Source: Chitinophaga sancti (GTDB lineage: Bacteria > Bacteroidota > Bacteroidia > Chitinophagales > Chitinophagaceae). From it: a DNA stretch of 64,000 nucleotides. Made by a program: the position numbers and the translations under genes. Location: positions 3,782,001-3,846,000 of the forward strand of contig NZ_CP139972.1 of assembly GCF_034424315.1 (NCBI RefSeq), given 5' to 3'. This document shows, one piece after another, positions 45,596-54,800 of the stretch. The notes beneath the pieces are model-generated. The model was not told the origin of the DNA and did not search any database. It worked only from the letters and a program-made list of their open reading frames with translations. Within the stretch, counting starts at the first letter, position 1. Every line of letters starts with the position of its first letter.

Positions 45596-45628
45596 AAAAA
45601 AGCCTTGCCTTCGGGTAAGGCTTTTTTT
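45596..45628 (+). terminator. Rho-independent terminator
   Basis: GCCTTGCC pairs with GGTAAGGC around a TTCG loop, with A-run before and seven T after. Confidence 0.9.
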
Positions 45629-45657
45629 ATGTGCATGATAATTGTACATTCCTATTC

Positions 45658-46665
45658 ATGGAGTTACTTCAATTCACAGATAAGGGCATTTATTGTCCTG
45701 AAGGAGATTTCTACATAGACCCATGGCTGCCTGTACAAAAGGCAGTGATTACACATGCACATGCTGACCACGCCCGTGGCGGAAGCCAACATTACCTCTG
45801 TCATCATGATAGTGTAGCCATTCTGAAACTCCGCTTAGGGGCAGAGATCAGTGTGCAGGGAGTGGCGTATGGAGAGCAGATCCGTATGAATGGGGTGACG
45901 ATTTCCCTGCATCCGGCGGGCCATGTGATTGGTTCTGCACAGATAAGAGTATCATATGCAGGAAGTGTGTGGGTGGCAAGCGGAGATTATAAGACAGAAA
46001 ATGACGGGATCTCGGTGCCTTTTGAACCTGTGCCTTGCCAGACATTTATTACAGAATGTACTTTTGGCTTACCCATCTATAACTGGCAACCACAGCAGGT
46101 GGTGTTTGATAACATACGGACATGGGTACATGAAAATCAACAGGCCGGTAAAACCAGTGTATTATTGGGGTATAGCCTGGGTAAGGCGCAGCGCCTGTTG
46201 TATCATTTAAGAGATATCAGCCCGGAAATTTGGACACATGGTGCTATTTATATTACGAATCAGCTATTGCGTGAGCAGGGCTGGAATCTGCCTGAATTGC
46301 ATCGTATCACCCCGGATACCCCACATAGTGTGTTTAAAAATAACCTGGTGATTGGCCCGCCTTCTGCTGCGGACACCACGTGGATGCGGCGTTTCAACCC
46401 CTATTCCTTAGGCGTATGCAGTGGCTGGATGCAGGTTCGGGGCCATATGCGCAGAAGAAATGCAGATGCCGGTTTTATTCTTTCTGATCATGCTGACTGG
46501 AATGGTTTATTATCGGCAGTGAAAGCAACAGGTGCGGAGAAGGTATATACCACGCATGGGTTTAGTAGTGCATTTGCACGGTATCTGCAGGAAAATAGTA
46601 TTCCTGCTGAAGAGGTAAAAACTGAATATGGTGTTACTGAAGAAGAAGAAACGAATCCATCATGA
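45658..46665 (+). CDS. Ligase-associated DNA repair exonuclease (MBL/beta-CASP fold)
   Basis: A 335-residue metallo-beta-lactamase-fold nuclease. The metal site is ITHAHADHARGG (HxHxDH), followed by HPAGHVIGSAQ, SGDYKTEN and the beta-CASP segments GYSLGKAQRLL and ILSDHADWNGLL. It matches the exonuclease of the ligase-associated DNA repair gene set. Its stop overlaps the ligase start by 4 bp (ATGA), so they are made together. The start at 45658 (MELLQFTDKG) is preferred over the one nine codons upstream, which lies in the terminator. Confidence 0.92.
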   Translation: MELLQFTDKGIYCPEGDFYIDPWLPVQKAVITHAHADHARGGSQHYLCHHDSVAILKLRLGAEISVQGVAYGEQIRMNGVTISLHPAGHVIGSAQIRVSYAGSVWVASGDYKTENDGISVPFEPVPCQTFITECTFGLPIYNWQPQQVVFDNIRTWVHENQQAGKTSVLLGYSLGKAQRLLYHLRDISPEIWTHGAIYITNQLLREQGWNLPELHRITPDTPHSVFKNNLVIGPPSAADTTWMRRFNPYSLGVCSGWMQVRGHMRRRNADAGFILSDHADWNGLLSAVKATGAEKVYTTHGFSSAFARYLQENSIPAEEVKTEYGVTEEEETNPS

Positions 46666-48254
46666 AAGCATTTGCACACCTCATAAAATTACTGAGCAAC
46701 AGCACAAAAACGAATGAAAAGCTGGATGCACTGAGTAAATATTTTGCCAGTGCAGATCCAAAGGATAGTATATGGGTGTTAGCCCTGTTCACAGGCCGGC
46801 GGCCTAAGAGAACGGTGAATGCCACGCAGCTGGCGACCTGGTGTTTGCAAATGACAGATTTACCATCCTGGTTGTTTGAAGAATGTTATCATACTGTGGG
46901 TGACCTGGCAGAAACCATTGCTTTATTATTACCTGCGGGAAAAAATATTGCTGTGCATCCGTTGCATTACTGGCTGGAAAGCCTGCTTGCACTTGAGAAA
47001 GCGAATGAGGAGGAGAAACAAACATTCATTCTCAATGCATGGGATGAACTGGATACCGGTGAAAGATTTGTATTTAATAAGCTGATCACCGGTAGTTTCA
47101 GGATCGGGGTTTCACAAAAGATGATGGTGAATGCGCTGGCGAATACGCATGATATTCCGGCGCCGACTTTGTCTCATATGATCAGTGGGAACTGGGATCC
47201 GCGGGCCATCACACTTGATGAGTTACTGAATGAAGACGTAACCGGCGCCGATGCATCGAAGCCTTTTCCTTTTTATCTTGCTTATCCGCTGGAGAGTTCT
47301 CCTGATGTATTGGGTTCTCCGGAAGAATGGCAGGCAGAGTGGAAATGGGATGGTATACGGGGGCAGATCATTAAAAGACAGGGGCAAATATTTGTATGGT
47401 CGAGAGGGGAAGAATTGATTACGGAAAAGTTTCCGGAGTATGGCCCCTTGCTGGAGCACTTGCCGGATGGCACTGTGATTGATGGGGAGATCTTAACGTA
47501 TACCAATGATTTTCCATTGCCATTTCAGACTTTGCAAACGCGTATTGGAAGAAAGAATGTAACGAAGAAACAATTGCAGGAGGCACCGGTGGTGTTTTTG
47601 AGTTATGATCTGCTGGAGTGGGAAGGAAGGGATATCCGGACATCTCCCTTATCTGAAAGAAGGTTATTATTAGAGCAGGTGGTGGAGCAGGTGAATCATC
47701 CTGCATTGCGGTTATCGCCGGTGATTACGTTTCATAGCTGGGAAGCCTTGATAGCGTTTCGGATGTTGGCGAGGGAAAAGGGAAGCGAAGGATTAATGTT
47801 AAAGAAAAGGGATTCTGCCTACCAGGTAGGACGCAAAAGAGGTGACTGGTGGAAATGGAAGATAGATCCGCTGACGATTGATGCGGTGATGATCTATGCC
47901 CAGAAAGGTCATGGAAGGCGATCAAATTTGTATACGGACTATACCTTTGCGGTAAAGGACGGGGACCAGCTGGTTTCGTTTACTAAAGCGTATTCCGGAT
48001 TAACGGATAAGGAGATCAATGAGGTGGATAACTGGGTAAAAAGGAACTCGATTGAGAAGTTTGGCCCTGTGCGCACGGTGAAGCCGGAACTGGTTTTTGA
48101 GATTGCTTTTGAGGGCATTGCCGCGTCCAACAGGCATAAATCGGGGGTTGCCCTGCGCTTTCCCCGTATCAGCCGCTGGAGGAAGGATAAGCCACCGGAG
48201 GAGATCAATACCCTGGAGGATCTGCAATTATTATTAAAAATGCACAAGCAATGA
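46662..48254 (+). CDS. ATP-dependent DNA ligase
   Basis: A 530-residue ATP-dependent ligase. The N-terminal alpha-helical DNA-binding domain (about 1-200) includes GSFRIGVSQKMM. The adenylation domain has Lys228 in EWKWDGIRGQ (motif I) and VIDGEI (motif III). GSEGLMLKK (motif IV) and WWKWKIDPLT (motif V) follow, then an OB-fold ending RFPRISRWRKD. This is the repair-type ligase that accompanies the Lhr-like helicase, not the replicative NAD-dependent LigA. It is the last gene of the exonuclease-ligase pair; helicase and PdeM lie 3.2 kb away. Confidence 0.95.
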   Translation: MKAFAHLIKLLSNSTKTNEKLDALSKYFASADPKDSIWVLALFTGRRPKRTVNATQLATWCLQMTDLPSWLFEECYHTVGDLAETIALLLPAGKNIAVHPLHYWLESLLALEKANEEEKQTFILNAWDELDTGERFVFNKLITGSFRIGVSQKMMVNALANTHDIPAPTLSHMISGNWDPRAITLDELLNEDVTGADASKPFPFYLAYPLESSPDVLGSPEEWQAEWKWDGIRGQIIKRQGQIFVWSRGEELITEKFPEYGPLLEHLPDGTVIDGEILTYTNDFPLPFQTLQTRIGRKNVTKKQLQEAPVVFLSYDLLEWEGRDIRTSPLSERRLLLEQVVEQVNHPALRLSPVITFHSWEALIAFRMLAREKGSEGLMLKKRDSAYQVGRKRGDWWKWKIDPLTIDAVMIYAQKGHGRRSNLYTDYTFAVKDGDQLVSFTKAYSGLTDKEINEVDNWVKRNSIEKFGPVRTVKPELVFEIAFEGIAASNRHKSGVALRFPRISRWRKDKPPEEINTLEDLQLLLKMHKQ

Positions 48255-48317
48255 CGGGGGAAATTTAGTATATTGTACTTATTTTCGCAGGCTAATTGGA
48301 ATAATATTCTATACAAT

Positions 48318-48821
48318 ATGAACCCGGGCAACAACACAATTAAAAAAGATACTGCAACCGAAATTGCGTTGGATGAAAAAGACATCGCCATCCTTCAACT
48401 GCTGGAAGAGGATGCCAAGATGACCATCCGCGACCTGGCAGCGCGTCTTAACCTGAGCGCTACCCCCGTTTACGAACGTATCCGTAAGATGGAACAGGCC
48501 GGTGTTATTCGTCAGTATGCTGCTATTGTAGACCCCAGCAAGATAGACAAGGGCCTTACCGTGTTATGCTACATCTCTCTCAAAGAGCATGGCAAGAAAG
48601 CAGGTGCAAAATTCATCAAGGAAATCACTTCTTTCCCTGAAGTACTGGAATGCCTGAACATTTCCGGGCAGTTCGACTTCATGCTGAAAGTGCAGGTAAA
48701 AGATATGATCGCTTACCACGATTTCAATGTGAATAAGCTGGGGGAACTGGATAATATTGGTCATATGGAAAGCGTGTTCGTGATGTCTGTGATCAAGGCT
48801 ACGCACCGTGTGGTGTATTAA
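48318..48821 (+). CDS. Lrp/AsnC-family transcriptional regulator
   Basis: A 167-residue regulator. The N-terminal AsnC-type helix-turn-helix (LDEKDIAILQLLEEDAKMTI followed by LAARLNLSATPVYERIRKME) leads to an alpha/beta RAM effector domain from about residue 80. Family members sense amino acids and act as octamers. The Met at 48318 (MNPGNNTIKKD) is preferred; the frame is open 15 codons upstream. It is one of the intact genes separating the two halves of the DNA repair set. The AraC-type gene starts 9 bp later. Confidence 0.93.
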   Translation: MNPGNNTIKKDTATEIALDEKDIAILQLLEEDAKMTIRDLAARLNLSATPVYERIRKMEQAGVIRQYAAIVDPSKIDKGLTVLCYISLKEHGKKAGAKFIKEITSFPEVLECLNISGQFDFMLKVQVKDMIAYHDFNVNKLGELDNIGHMESVFVMSVIKATHRVVY

Positions 48822-48830
48822 TACGTTACC

Positions 48831-49697
48831 ATGATCATCCGCTATCCGGAATATACCAAAGAATTTAACTGGACTGTTTTACAATCCGATACTTACACTT
48901 ATGCGAAGTATAAGAAGGCGATGGGTGCACATAAGCGGGTTATTTTTCTGAAAGAGCATACTATTTTATTTGCCCTTGCGGGGAATAAAAAGATCTTCCT
49001 GGGAGATGAAGTATTGAACGTAAATCCTTCCAGTATTGTGCTTTTGAAGAGAGGACTTTATGGTATGACGGAAGTAGTACCGGATGGCTTTGAGTACGAG
49101 GCCCTGCTCCTGTTTTTCCCGGATAGTATTTTGCAAAATTTTCTTCGTCAGCATCAGTTACAAGCCACACAACTTATCAGTGATCCCCAATCGTATGTGA
49201 TGCTGCCAGCCAGTGAGCTGTTGCAGAGTTTCAGGGAACAATACATGTTGTTCTTTCAAAACCGTGCAGAAAATATGGAGGCGATCTTACAACTGAAAAT
49301 ACAGGAAGCATTTTTATTGTTGCTCGCAAGCGAGCACCGGAAAGACATCCTGAACTTCTTTCATAGTGTTACGCATGCACAACCTGCGAATATTGAATAC
49401 ATTGTGAATACCCATTTACTGCAACCGCTTACATTAGGTGAACTGGCACAGCTTTCAGGACGTAGCCTGGCTTCTTTTAAACGTGACTTTCAGCAGTATT
49501 TTAATTGTTCTCCGAAGAAATGGATCAACGAAAAAAGGCTGGCACATGCTCGTATGTTGTTGCTCAATGATGACATGAACGTATCGGAAATAGCGCTGGC
49601 ATGTGGTTTTGAAAACGTACCTCATTTTATTAAGATCTTCAAACAGGAGTTTGGAAATACCCCGCATTCTCTCCGAGCTAAAAAAGCAACAATTTGA
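48831..49697 (+). CDS. AraC-family transcriptional regulator
   Basis: A 288-residue regulator. Residues 1-150 form a cupin-like sensor domain. The C-terminal double helix-turn-helix (about 185-285) reads LGELAQLSGRSLASFKRDFQ and then NVSEIALACGFENVPHFIKI, the AraC/XylS signature. It lies 9 bp behind the Lrp-type gene and may be co-transcribed with it. The ester-cyclase-like gene 60 bp downstream is a possible target. Confidence 0.93.
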   Translation: MIIRYPEYTKEFNWTVLQSDTYTYAKYKKAMGAHKRVIFLKEHTILFALAGNKKIFLGDEVLNVNPSSIVLLKRGLYGMTEVVPDGFEYEALLLFFPDSILQNFLRQHQLQATQLISDPQSYVMLPASELLQSFREQYMLFFQNRAENMEAILQLKIQEAFLLLLASEHRKDILNFFHSVTHAQPANIEYIVNTHLLQPLTLGELAQLSGRSLASFKRDFQQYFNCSPKKWINEKRLAHARMLLLNDDMNVSEIALACGFENVPHFIKIFKQEFGNTPHSLRAKKATI

Positions 49698-49759
49698 GCT
49701 TTTAACGTTATTCCCTCCCTTGTAATGCTGCTTAATTTTGCTGATATAAATTCATCATT

Positions 49760-50137
49760 ATGTCAAAAGCAGTTGTATTAAGATTCAATGAAGAAGTGCT
49801 TGTAAAGGGCGATCTGGAAGTGTTTGACGCAATCGTATCTCCATCATTTACCAATCATACTGCACCCGCGGGTACAGACAAGGGTAAAGCGGGTTTGCTG
49901 GCTTTTTATAACAATGTACTGAAGCCTGCATTTCCGGATTTAACGATTGAGATCCATGAGATGTTTGAAGAAGGTGATACAGTGATTACAAGAAAAACAA
50001 TCCGTGGCACACTTGGGGTTCCTTTCATGGGATTTGAAGCGGGTAAAAAAGTAGAGATGCCGACAATTGATATTGTGAAAGTGAAGGATGGCCAATATGT
50101 AGATCATTGGGCAGAAAGGCATATTCAACCTGCATAA
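49760..50137 (+). CDS. SnoaL-like ester cyclase family protein
   Basis: A 125-residue protein of the SnoaL-like fold (NTF2-like). It shows the family pattern FNEEVLVKGDLEVFDAIVSP, FTNHTAPAG, FPDLTIEIHEMFEEGDTVIT and IVKVKDGQYVDHW. Many members of this group are uncharacterised and their chemistry varies, so no reaction is assigned. A TAATTTTG -7-like box lies 20 bp upstream. The S66 peptidase gene follows after 30 bp. Confidence 0.85.
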   Translation: MSKAVVLRFNEEVLVKGDLEVFDAIVSPSFTNHTAPAGTDKGKAGLLAFYNNVLKPAFPDLTIEIHEMFEEGDTVITRKTIRGTLGVPFMGFEAGKKVEMPTIDIVKVKDGQYVDHWAERHIQPA

Positions 50138-50167
50138 TATCTGGAGATTAATGCTTACATTAATGAA

Positions 50168-51199
50168 ATGAATCGTAAGCATTTTCTTTCTTCTATTGCC
50201 ATTACATCGCTGGGGCTTTCTGCCTTTTCTCATCTTCCTGCACCTATTGAGGAAGATGAGAAATTAACCATACTCCCCCCCTATCTCAGACCTGGTGATA
50301 CTATTGGAATTACCTGTCCTGCCGGCCATATTACACAGGAAGAGATCATGCCTGCTATCCGTATTATGCAGAGCTGGGGTTTCAGGGTCCGTGTAGGGAA
50401 TACCGTTGGTAAAAGTGATTTTAGTTTTGGAGGTACAGATGCTGAAAGGTTGCAGGATTTGCAGGCGATGCTGGATGATCCATCTATTCAGGCAATCATG
50501 TGTGCAAGGGGTGGTTATGGCTGCGCCCGCATTATTGACCAGGTGAATTTTAATTATTTCAGACAGCATCCGAAATGGGTGATTGGGTTTAGTGATATTA
50601 CAGTATTGCATTGTCATATTAACAGGCTGTTTGGTATTGCATCATTGCATTCCAAGATGTGTAACAGTTTTCCTGATGATTTTGCGAAAGCAGAATCTGT
50701 GGTGCAGGAAACGATTCTTTCTATTCAACAGGCACTCACAGGGAAGCATATGCAATACCTGACACCCGCTGATGCTAATAATCGTATTGGTACAGGAAAG
50801 GGTGTGCTCATTGGTGGGAATCTTTCTATGCTGGCCAGTGTTTTGGGTACGAATTCAGAGATGAATACTATCGGTAAAATTCTCTTTGTTGAAGAGGTGA
50901 GTGAATACCTCTATACCATTGATCGTTATTTTAACAGTTTACAACGGGCGCATAAACTGGATAACCTGTCAGGGCTGGTAATTGGTGGGTTTAACAGGTT
51001 AAAAGCGGATGACCCGGGAGAGGAATTTGGGAGGACAGTATTTGACATTGTTCATGAGAAAGTAAAGGATTTTTCGTACCCTGTTTGTTTCAATTTTCCG
51101 GTGGGTCATCAGAAGGGGAATTATGCCCTGAAATGCGGGGTAATGCACGAACTGGAAGTTCAAAATAACCGTGTATCTTTAAAGGAAATGATCAGTTAA
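50168..51199 (+). CDS. LD-carboxypeptidase, peptidase family S66
   Basis: A 343-residue S66 peptidase, which removes the terminal D-Ala from tetrapeptides during murein recycling. A signal-like N-terminus (MNRKHFLSSIAITSLGLSAF) suggests periplasmic location, unlike the cytoplasmic E. coli LdcA. The nucleophile is probably the Ser in VIGFSDITVLH, with the Glu in FVEEVSEYLY and the His in FPVGHQKGN completing the Ser-Glu-His triad. ARGGYGCARI is a further family motif. A decayed lipoprotein remnant follows 3 bp after the stop. Confidence 0.93.
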   Translation: MNRKHFLSSIAITSLGLSAFSHLPAPIEEDEKLTILPPYLRPGDTIGITCPAGHITQEEIMPAIRIMQSWGFRVRVGNTVGKSDFSFGGTDAERLQDLQAMLDDPSIQAIMCARGGYGCARIIDQVNFNYFRQHPKWVIGFSDITVLHCHINRLFGIASLHSKMCNSFPDDFAKAESVVQETILSIQQALTGKHMQYLTPADANNRIGTGKGVLIGGNLSMLASVLGTNSEMNTIGKILFVEEVSEYLYTIDRYFNSLQRAHKLDNLSGLVIGGFNRLKADDPGEEFGRTVFDIVHEKVKDFSYPVCFNFPVGHQKGNYALKCGVMHELEVQNNRVSLKEMIS

Positions 51200-51202
51200 C
51201 CC

Positions 51203-51392
51203 TATGAAAAACTATCCTGGTTTTGTTTGCCTGTAAGAAAAAAGAAGATGCAGCTGCCAACTTGAATGGGAACCTGATTCTACCTATAATAATGCAGCCA
51301 TCAGGGATGCAGTAGATGATAATGTTACTAAACTATTGGCGAAAGGCACCTTGCACATCATCAGGCTTTACAGTCATCTCCTCAAAAAATAA
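51203..51392 (+). pseudogene. Remnant of a small lipoprotein gene
   Basis: An ATG at 51203 opens MKNYPGFVCL and stops at once. Shifting frame by one gives CKKKEDAAANLNGNLI, typical of the segment behind a lipoprotein cysteine. Another shift gives TYNNAAIRDAVDDNVTKLLA and on to a stop at 51390-51392. The pieces are in the right order for one protein broken by at least two frameshifts and probably a deletion. No intact gene is present here. Confidence 0.6.
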
Positions 51393-51423
51393 TCTCCTGC
51401 TTTTTCCTTAATTTCATACACTC

Positions 51424-53886
51424 ATGAAACAAACAGCGAGTGGATGGAAAGTGGTAACGGACTGGCTGGCCGCCAGAGACCGGCAGCCATTTGCATTCCA
51501 GGAAGAAGCCTGGAATTATTATCTGCAAGGCAAATCAGGTCTTGTCAATGCACCTACCGGTTACGGTAAAACATTTTCTCTCTTTCTGGGAGTCGTTATT
51601 GACTGGATAAACCGTCATCCAAAGGACTATCAATCCAAAACAAAGAATGGACTACAATTGCTATGGATCACGCCGCTAAGGGCGCTGGCCAAGGATATTG
51701 CGCGTGCCATGGAAGAGGTACTGGAAGAAATGGGCATGCCCTGGCAGGTAGGTATTCGCAGTGGGGATACGCCGGTATCTGCACGCGCTGCCCAGAAGAA
51801 AAATATGCCTGAGGTGTTGCTGATTACTCCTGAAAGTTTGCATCTGCTGATCGGACAAAAAGAATACCCGAAAGTGTTTCAGTCACTGAGCACCGTGGTG
51901 GCGGATGAATGGCATGAATTACTGGGAACCAAGCGTGGGGTGATGATAGAATTAGGGCTTAGCAGGTTGAAAGGACTGGCGAAAAAAGCAGGACGTTCTC
52001 CTTTGCGCATATGGGGTATTTCGGCAACCATCGGGAACCTGGATGAGGCGATGGAGGTATTGCTGGGGGTGCACGATCACGAAGCGGTGATTGTGCGGGC
52101 GAAGATTGATAAGAAAATTGAATTACAAAGTATTCTACCTGATGAGATAGAAAAATATCCCTGGGCTGGGCATCTGGGTACAAGGTTGCTTTACAAGGCA
52201 TTGCCGATTGTGAATGAGAGCCGTACTACTTTGATATTTACTAACGTACGTTCCCAGACAGAGATCTGGTACCAGGAAATATTGCGGCAATGTCCTGATC
52301 TGGCGGGTGCCCTGGCACTACATCATGGATCTATTGATATGGAATTGCGTATCTGGGTGGAGGAAGCCTTGCATACAGGTACTTTAAAAGCAGTTGTGTG
52401 TACATCCAGCCTGGATCTGGGTGTGGATTTCAGACCAGTGGATACAGTGATCCAGGTGGGTAGTCCTAAGGGGGTGGCCCGTTTTTTACAGCGTGCAGGA
52501 CGAAGTGGGCACCAACCCGGTGCCACCAGTAAGATATGGTTTTTGCCTACACATAGCCTGGAACTGGTGGAGGCGGCGGCATTGAAATCTGCAATCGCAC
52601 AACAGATCGTAGAAAGCCGGATGCCGGTGATTCTTGCCTACGATGTATTGCTGCAATACCTGATGACCCTTGCTATTTCTGATGGCTTTCATGCCCCTGA
52701 AATATGGGAAGAAGTGACGAATACATTTTGCTTCCGTGACATGACGGAGGATGAATGGGTATGGGTGCTTGCATTTTTGACTACGGGAGGAGATGCGTTG
52801 TATAGTTATGATGAGTTTAAGAAAATAGACAGGGAGGGTGATTTCTTTATTTGCCGTAGTCGTATGCAGGCCATGCGGCACCGTTTGCATATTGGGGTGA
52901 TAGTAAGTGATGCTATGCTGAAGGTGAAGTTTATGGGAGGTGGGTTTATTGGGATGATTGAAGAATGGTTTATAGCGCGGCTGACGGCTGGAGATACTTT
53001 TAGTTTGGGTGGTCGTATCCTGGAGTTTGTGATGATCAAGGATATGACGGTGTTGGTGAGAAAGTCTAATGCTAAGAAAGCGATCGTTCCCAGCTGGATG
53101 GGGGGACGATTACCGCTTTCACCGAACCTGGGAAAGATTCTGCGGGAGACGTTTAATGAAGCATTATCAGGAAATACAAGGGAGCCGGAGTTATTGGTTT
53201 TGCAACCGCTTTTTAATTTACAGGAGTATCTTTCTCATGTGCCGAAGGCTGATGAGTTATTAATAGAAATGATCCATACGCGGGATGGGTATCATTTGTT
53301 TGCCTATCCGTTTGAGGGAAGGTTGGTAAATGAAGTGATGGCGACCTTGTTGGCTTACAGGTTGAGTAAGCGGACCCCGATTACGTTTTCTATTGCGATG
53401 AATGATTATGGGTTTGAGTTGCTTTCAGATCAGCCGATTCCGCTGACGCAGGATGATGTGTATGCATTGTTTTCGCTGGATCATCTGAGTACTGACCTGC
53501 AGGCCAGCGTGAATTCTACGGAGATGGCGCGTCGTAAGTTCAGGGATATTGCGGTGATCGCGGGATTGATCTTTCAGGGTTATCCCGGGAAGCATAAACA
53601 AAGCCGGCATTTGCAGTCATCGGCATCTTTGTTGTTTAATGTGTTTACAGAATACGATTCGCAGAATTTGTTGTTGAGACAGGCTTTTAACGAGGCGTTT
53701 TTTTACCAGATGGAAGAAGCGCGGTTGAGGGAGAGTATGGAGAGAATTAATAATAGTAAAATTGTGATTACTTATCCGAAGGAGTTGACACCGTTTTGTT
53801 TTCCGATTAAGGTGGATAGTTTGCGTGAGCAGTTGACGAGTGAAAAGCTGGAGGATAGGATTAAGAAAATGCGTCCGGAGTTTTAG
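51424..53886 (+). CDS. Ligase-associated DEXH-box helicase (Lhr-like core)
   Basis: An 820-residue superfamily 2 helicase. Walker A reads NAPTGYGKTFSLFLG, the DEXH box is VADEWHELLGTKRG, and the second RecA domain has TSSLDLGVDFRPVD and QRAGRSGHQPG (motif VI). A winged-helix and C-terminal Lhr-core region follow (about 430-800). Such Lhr-core proteins belong to the DNA repair set with PdeM, exonuclease and ligase, which agrees with pdeM 91 bp downstream. DNA or RNA:DNA unwinding is the expected activity. Confidence 0.95.
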   Translation: MKQTASGWKVVTDWLAARDRQPFAFQEEAWNYYLQGKSGLVNAPTGYGKTFSLFLGVVIDWINRHPKDYQSKTKNGLQLLWITPLRALAKDIARAMEEVLEEMGMPWQVGIRSGDTPVSARAAQKKNMPEVLLITPESLHLLIGQKEYPKVFQSLSTVVADEWHELLGTKRGVMIELGLSRLKGLAKKAGRSPLRIWGISATIGNLDEAMEVLLGVHDHEAVIVRAKIDKKIELQSILPDEIEKYPWAGHLGTRLLYKALPIVNESRTTLIFTNVRSQTEIWYQEILRQCPDLAGALALHHGSIDMELRIWVEEALHTGTLKAVVCTSSLDLGVDFRPVDTVIQVGSPKGVARFLQRAGRSGHQPGATSKIWFLPTHSLELVEAAALKSAIAQQIVESRMPVILAYDVLLQYLMTLAISDGFHAPEIWEEVTNTFCFRDMTEDEWVWVLAFLTTGGDALYSYDEFKKIDREGDFFICRSRMQAMRHRLHIGVIVSDAMLKVKFMGGGFIGMIEEWFIARLTAGDTFSLGGRILEFVMIKDMTVLVRKSNAKKAIVPSWMGGRLPLSPNLGKILRETFNEALSGNTREPELLVLQPLFNLQEYLSHVPKADELLIEMIHTRDGYHLFAYPFEGRLVNEVMATLLAYRLSKRTPITFSIAMNDYGFELLSDQPIPLTQDDVYALFSLDHLSTDLQASVNSTEMARRKFRDIAVIAGLIFQGYPGKHKQSRHLQSSASLLFNVFTEYDSQNLLLRQAFNEAFFYQMEEARLRESMERINNSKIVITYPKELTPFCFPIKVDSLREQLTSEKLEDRIKKMRPEF

Positions 53887-53977
53887 TAATATGTTTAAAG
53901 ATTTTGGTAAAAATGTGTTCGCCGTTTTAATAAAAAATACGTTCAGATTTTAATAAAATCGGACCTTGCAGGGATCT

Positions 53978-54634
53978 ATGGAATCTATGGAAGAAGTGAT
54001 ATATACGTTCAGGAATCAGACCTGGCTGTTATCTGCCCAGCGGGCTGTTTTCTGGAAGGAAGAACAGGCTTTGATTGTGTCGGATATACATCTTGGAAAG
54101 TCTGCACATTTCAGGAAGGCGGGTATTGCTGTTCCTGCGCATATTGGTCAGGATGATTTGTATCGTTTACAAAAGCTGATTACTGTTTATGATCCTGCGC
54201 AGGTGATTATTGTAGGCGATATGTTTCACAGTAGTCATAATAATGATGTGCCTTTATTTAAGTTATGGAGGCAGCAGTTTCCGCATATAAAATTTAAGCT
54301 GGTAAAGGGGAATCATGATATTATGGCGGAGCGGGTGTATGCGGAGCTGGATGTGGAAGTGTATGATGAGTTAGAGATTAATGAGATTCATTTTGTGCAT
54401 GAGCCATGTGAGGAGTGGGATGACGCGAGGTATACCTTTTCGGGGCATCTACATCCGGGGGTAGCAGTGTCTGGGGCCGGAAGGCAGCGGTTGCGGTTGC
54501 CGTGTTTTTATTTTGGTAGGAGGTGTAGTATTTTGCCGGCGTTCGGGCGATTTACGGGATTGGCAATGATGGATATGGAGGAGGCGGATGCGGTGTTTGT
54601 GATTGCGAATAATAGTGTGTTGAAGATTGGGTAG
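53978..54634 (+). CDS. pdeM: Ligase-associated endonuclease PdeM (metallophosphoesterase)
   Basis: A 218-residue calcineurin-like phosphoesterase. Metal-binding motifs are VSDIHLGK, VGDMFHSS, GNHD and SGHLHPG. Lhr-associated members act as manganese-dependent nucleases on DNA. It follows the helicase gene on the same strand. The start is uncertain: ATG at 53978 and 53987 are both possible and no strong ribosome binding site is seen. A short tandem repeat lies behind the stop. Confidence 0.88.
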   Translation: MESMEEVIYTFRNQTWLLSAQRAVFWKEEQALIVSDIHLGKSAHFRKAGIAVPAHIGQDDLYRLQKLITVYDPAQVIIVGDMFHSSHNNDVPLFKLWRQQFPHIKFKLVKGNHDIMAERVYAELDVEVYDELEINEIHFVHEPCEEWDDARYTFSGHLHPGVAVSGAGRQRLRLPCFYFGRRCSILPAFGRFTGLAMMDMEEADAVFVIANNSVLKIG

Positions 54635-54680
54635 TGTAGTGGTTAGGAGGGTAGATGTTTAACGATGAAGGGGAAATGAA

Positions 54681-54740
54681 GGATTGGTTAGAGTGGATTG
54701 GTTAGAGCGGGATCGGTCAGAGTAGATTGTCTGGGGTAGA
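54681..54740. repeat. Short degenerate tandem repeat, unit about 14 bp
   Basis: Units GGATTGGTTAGAGT, GGATTGGTTAGAGC, GGGATCGGTCAGAGT and AGATTGTCTGGGGT follow one another, then a partial copy. The first two differ in one base. The repeat lies in the 166-bp gap between pdeM and the HDAC-like gene. Confidence 0.7.
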
Positions 54741-54800
54741 TTTTAGGATAAATTAAAAGTATTCATTGCCCGAATTATGTTTTAACGATTAGATTAAGTC

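Noticed and set aside
48264..48276. AAATTTAGTATAT upstream of the Lrp-type gene, identical to part of the S24 repressor promoter
   Set aside because: Only one TTAGTA half-site is present and no TACTAA partner, so in AT-rich sequence it is likely chance.
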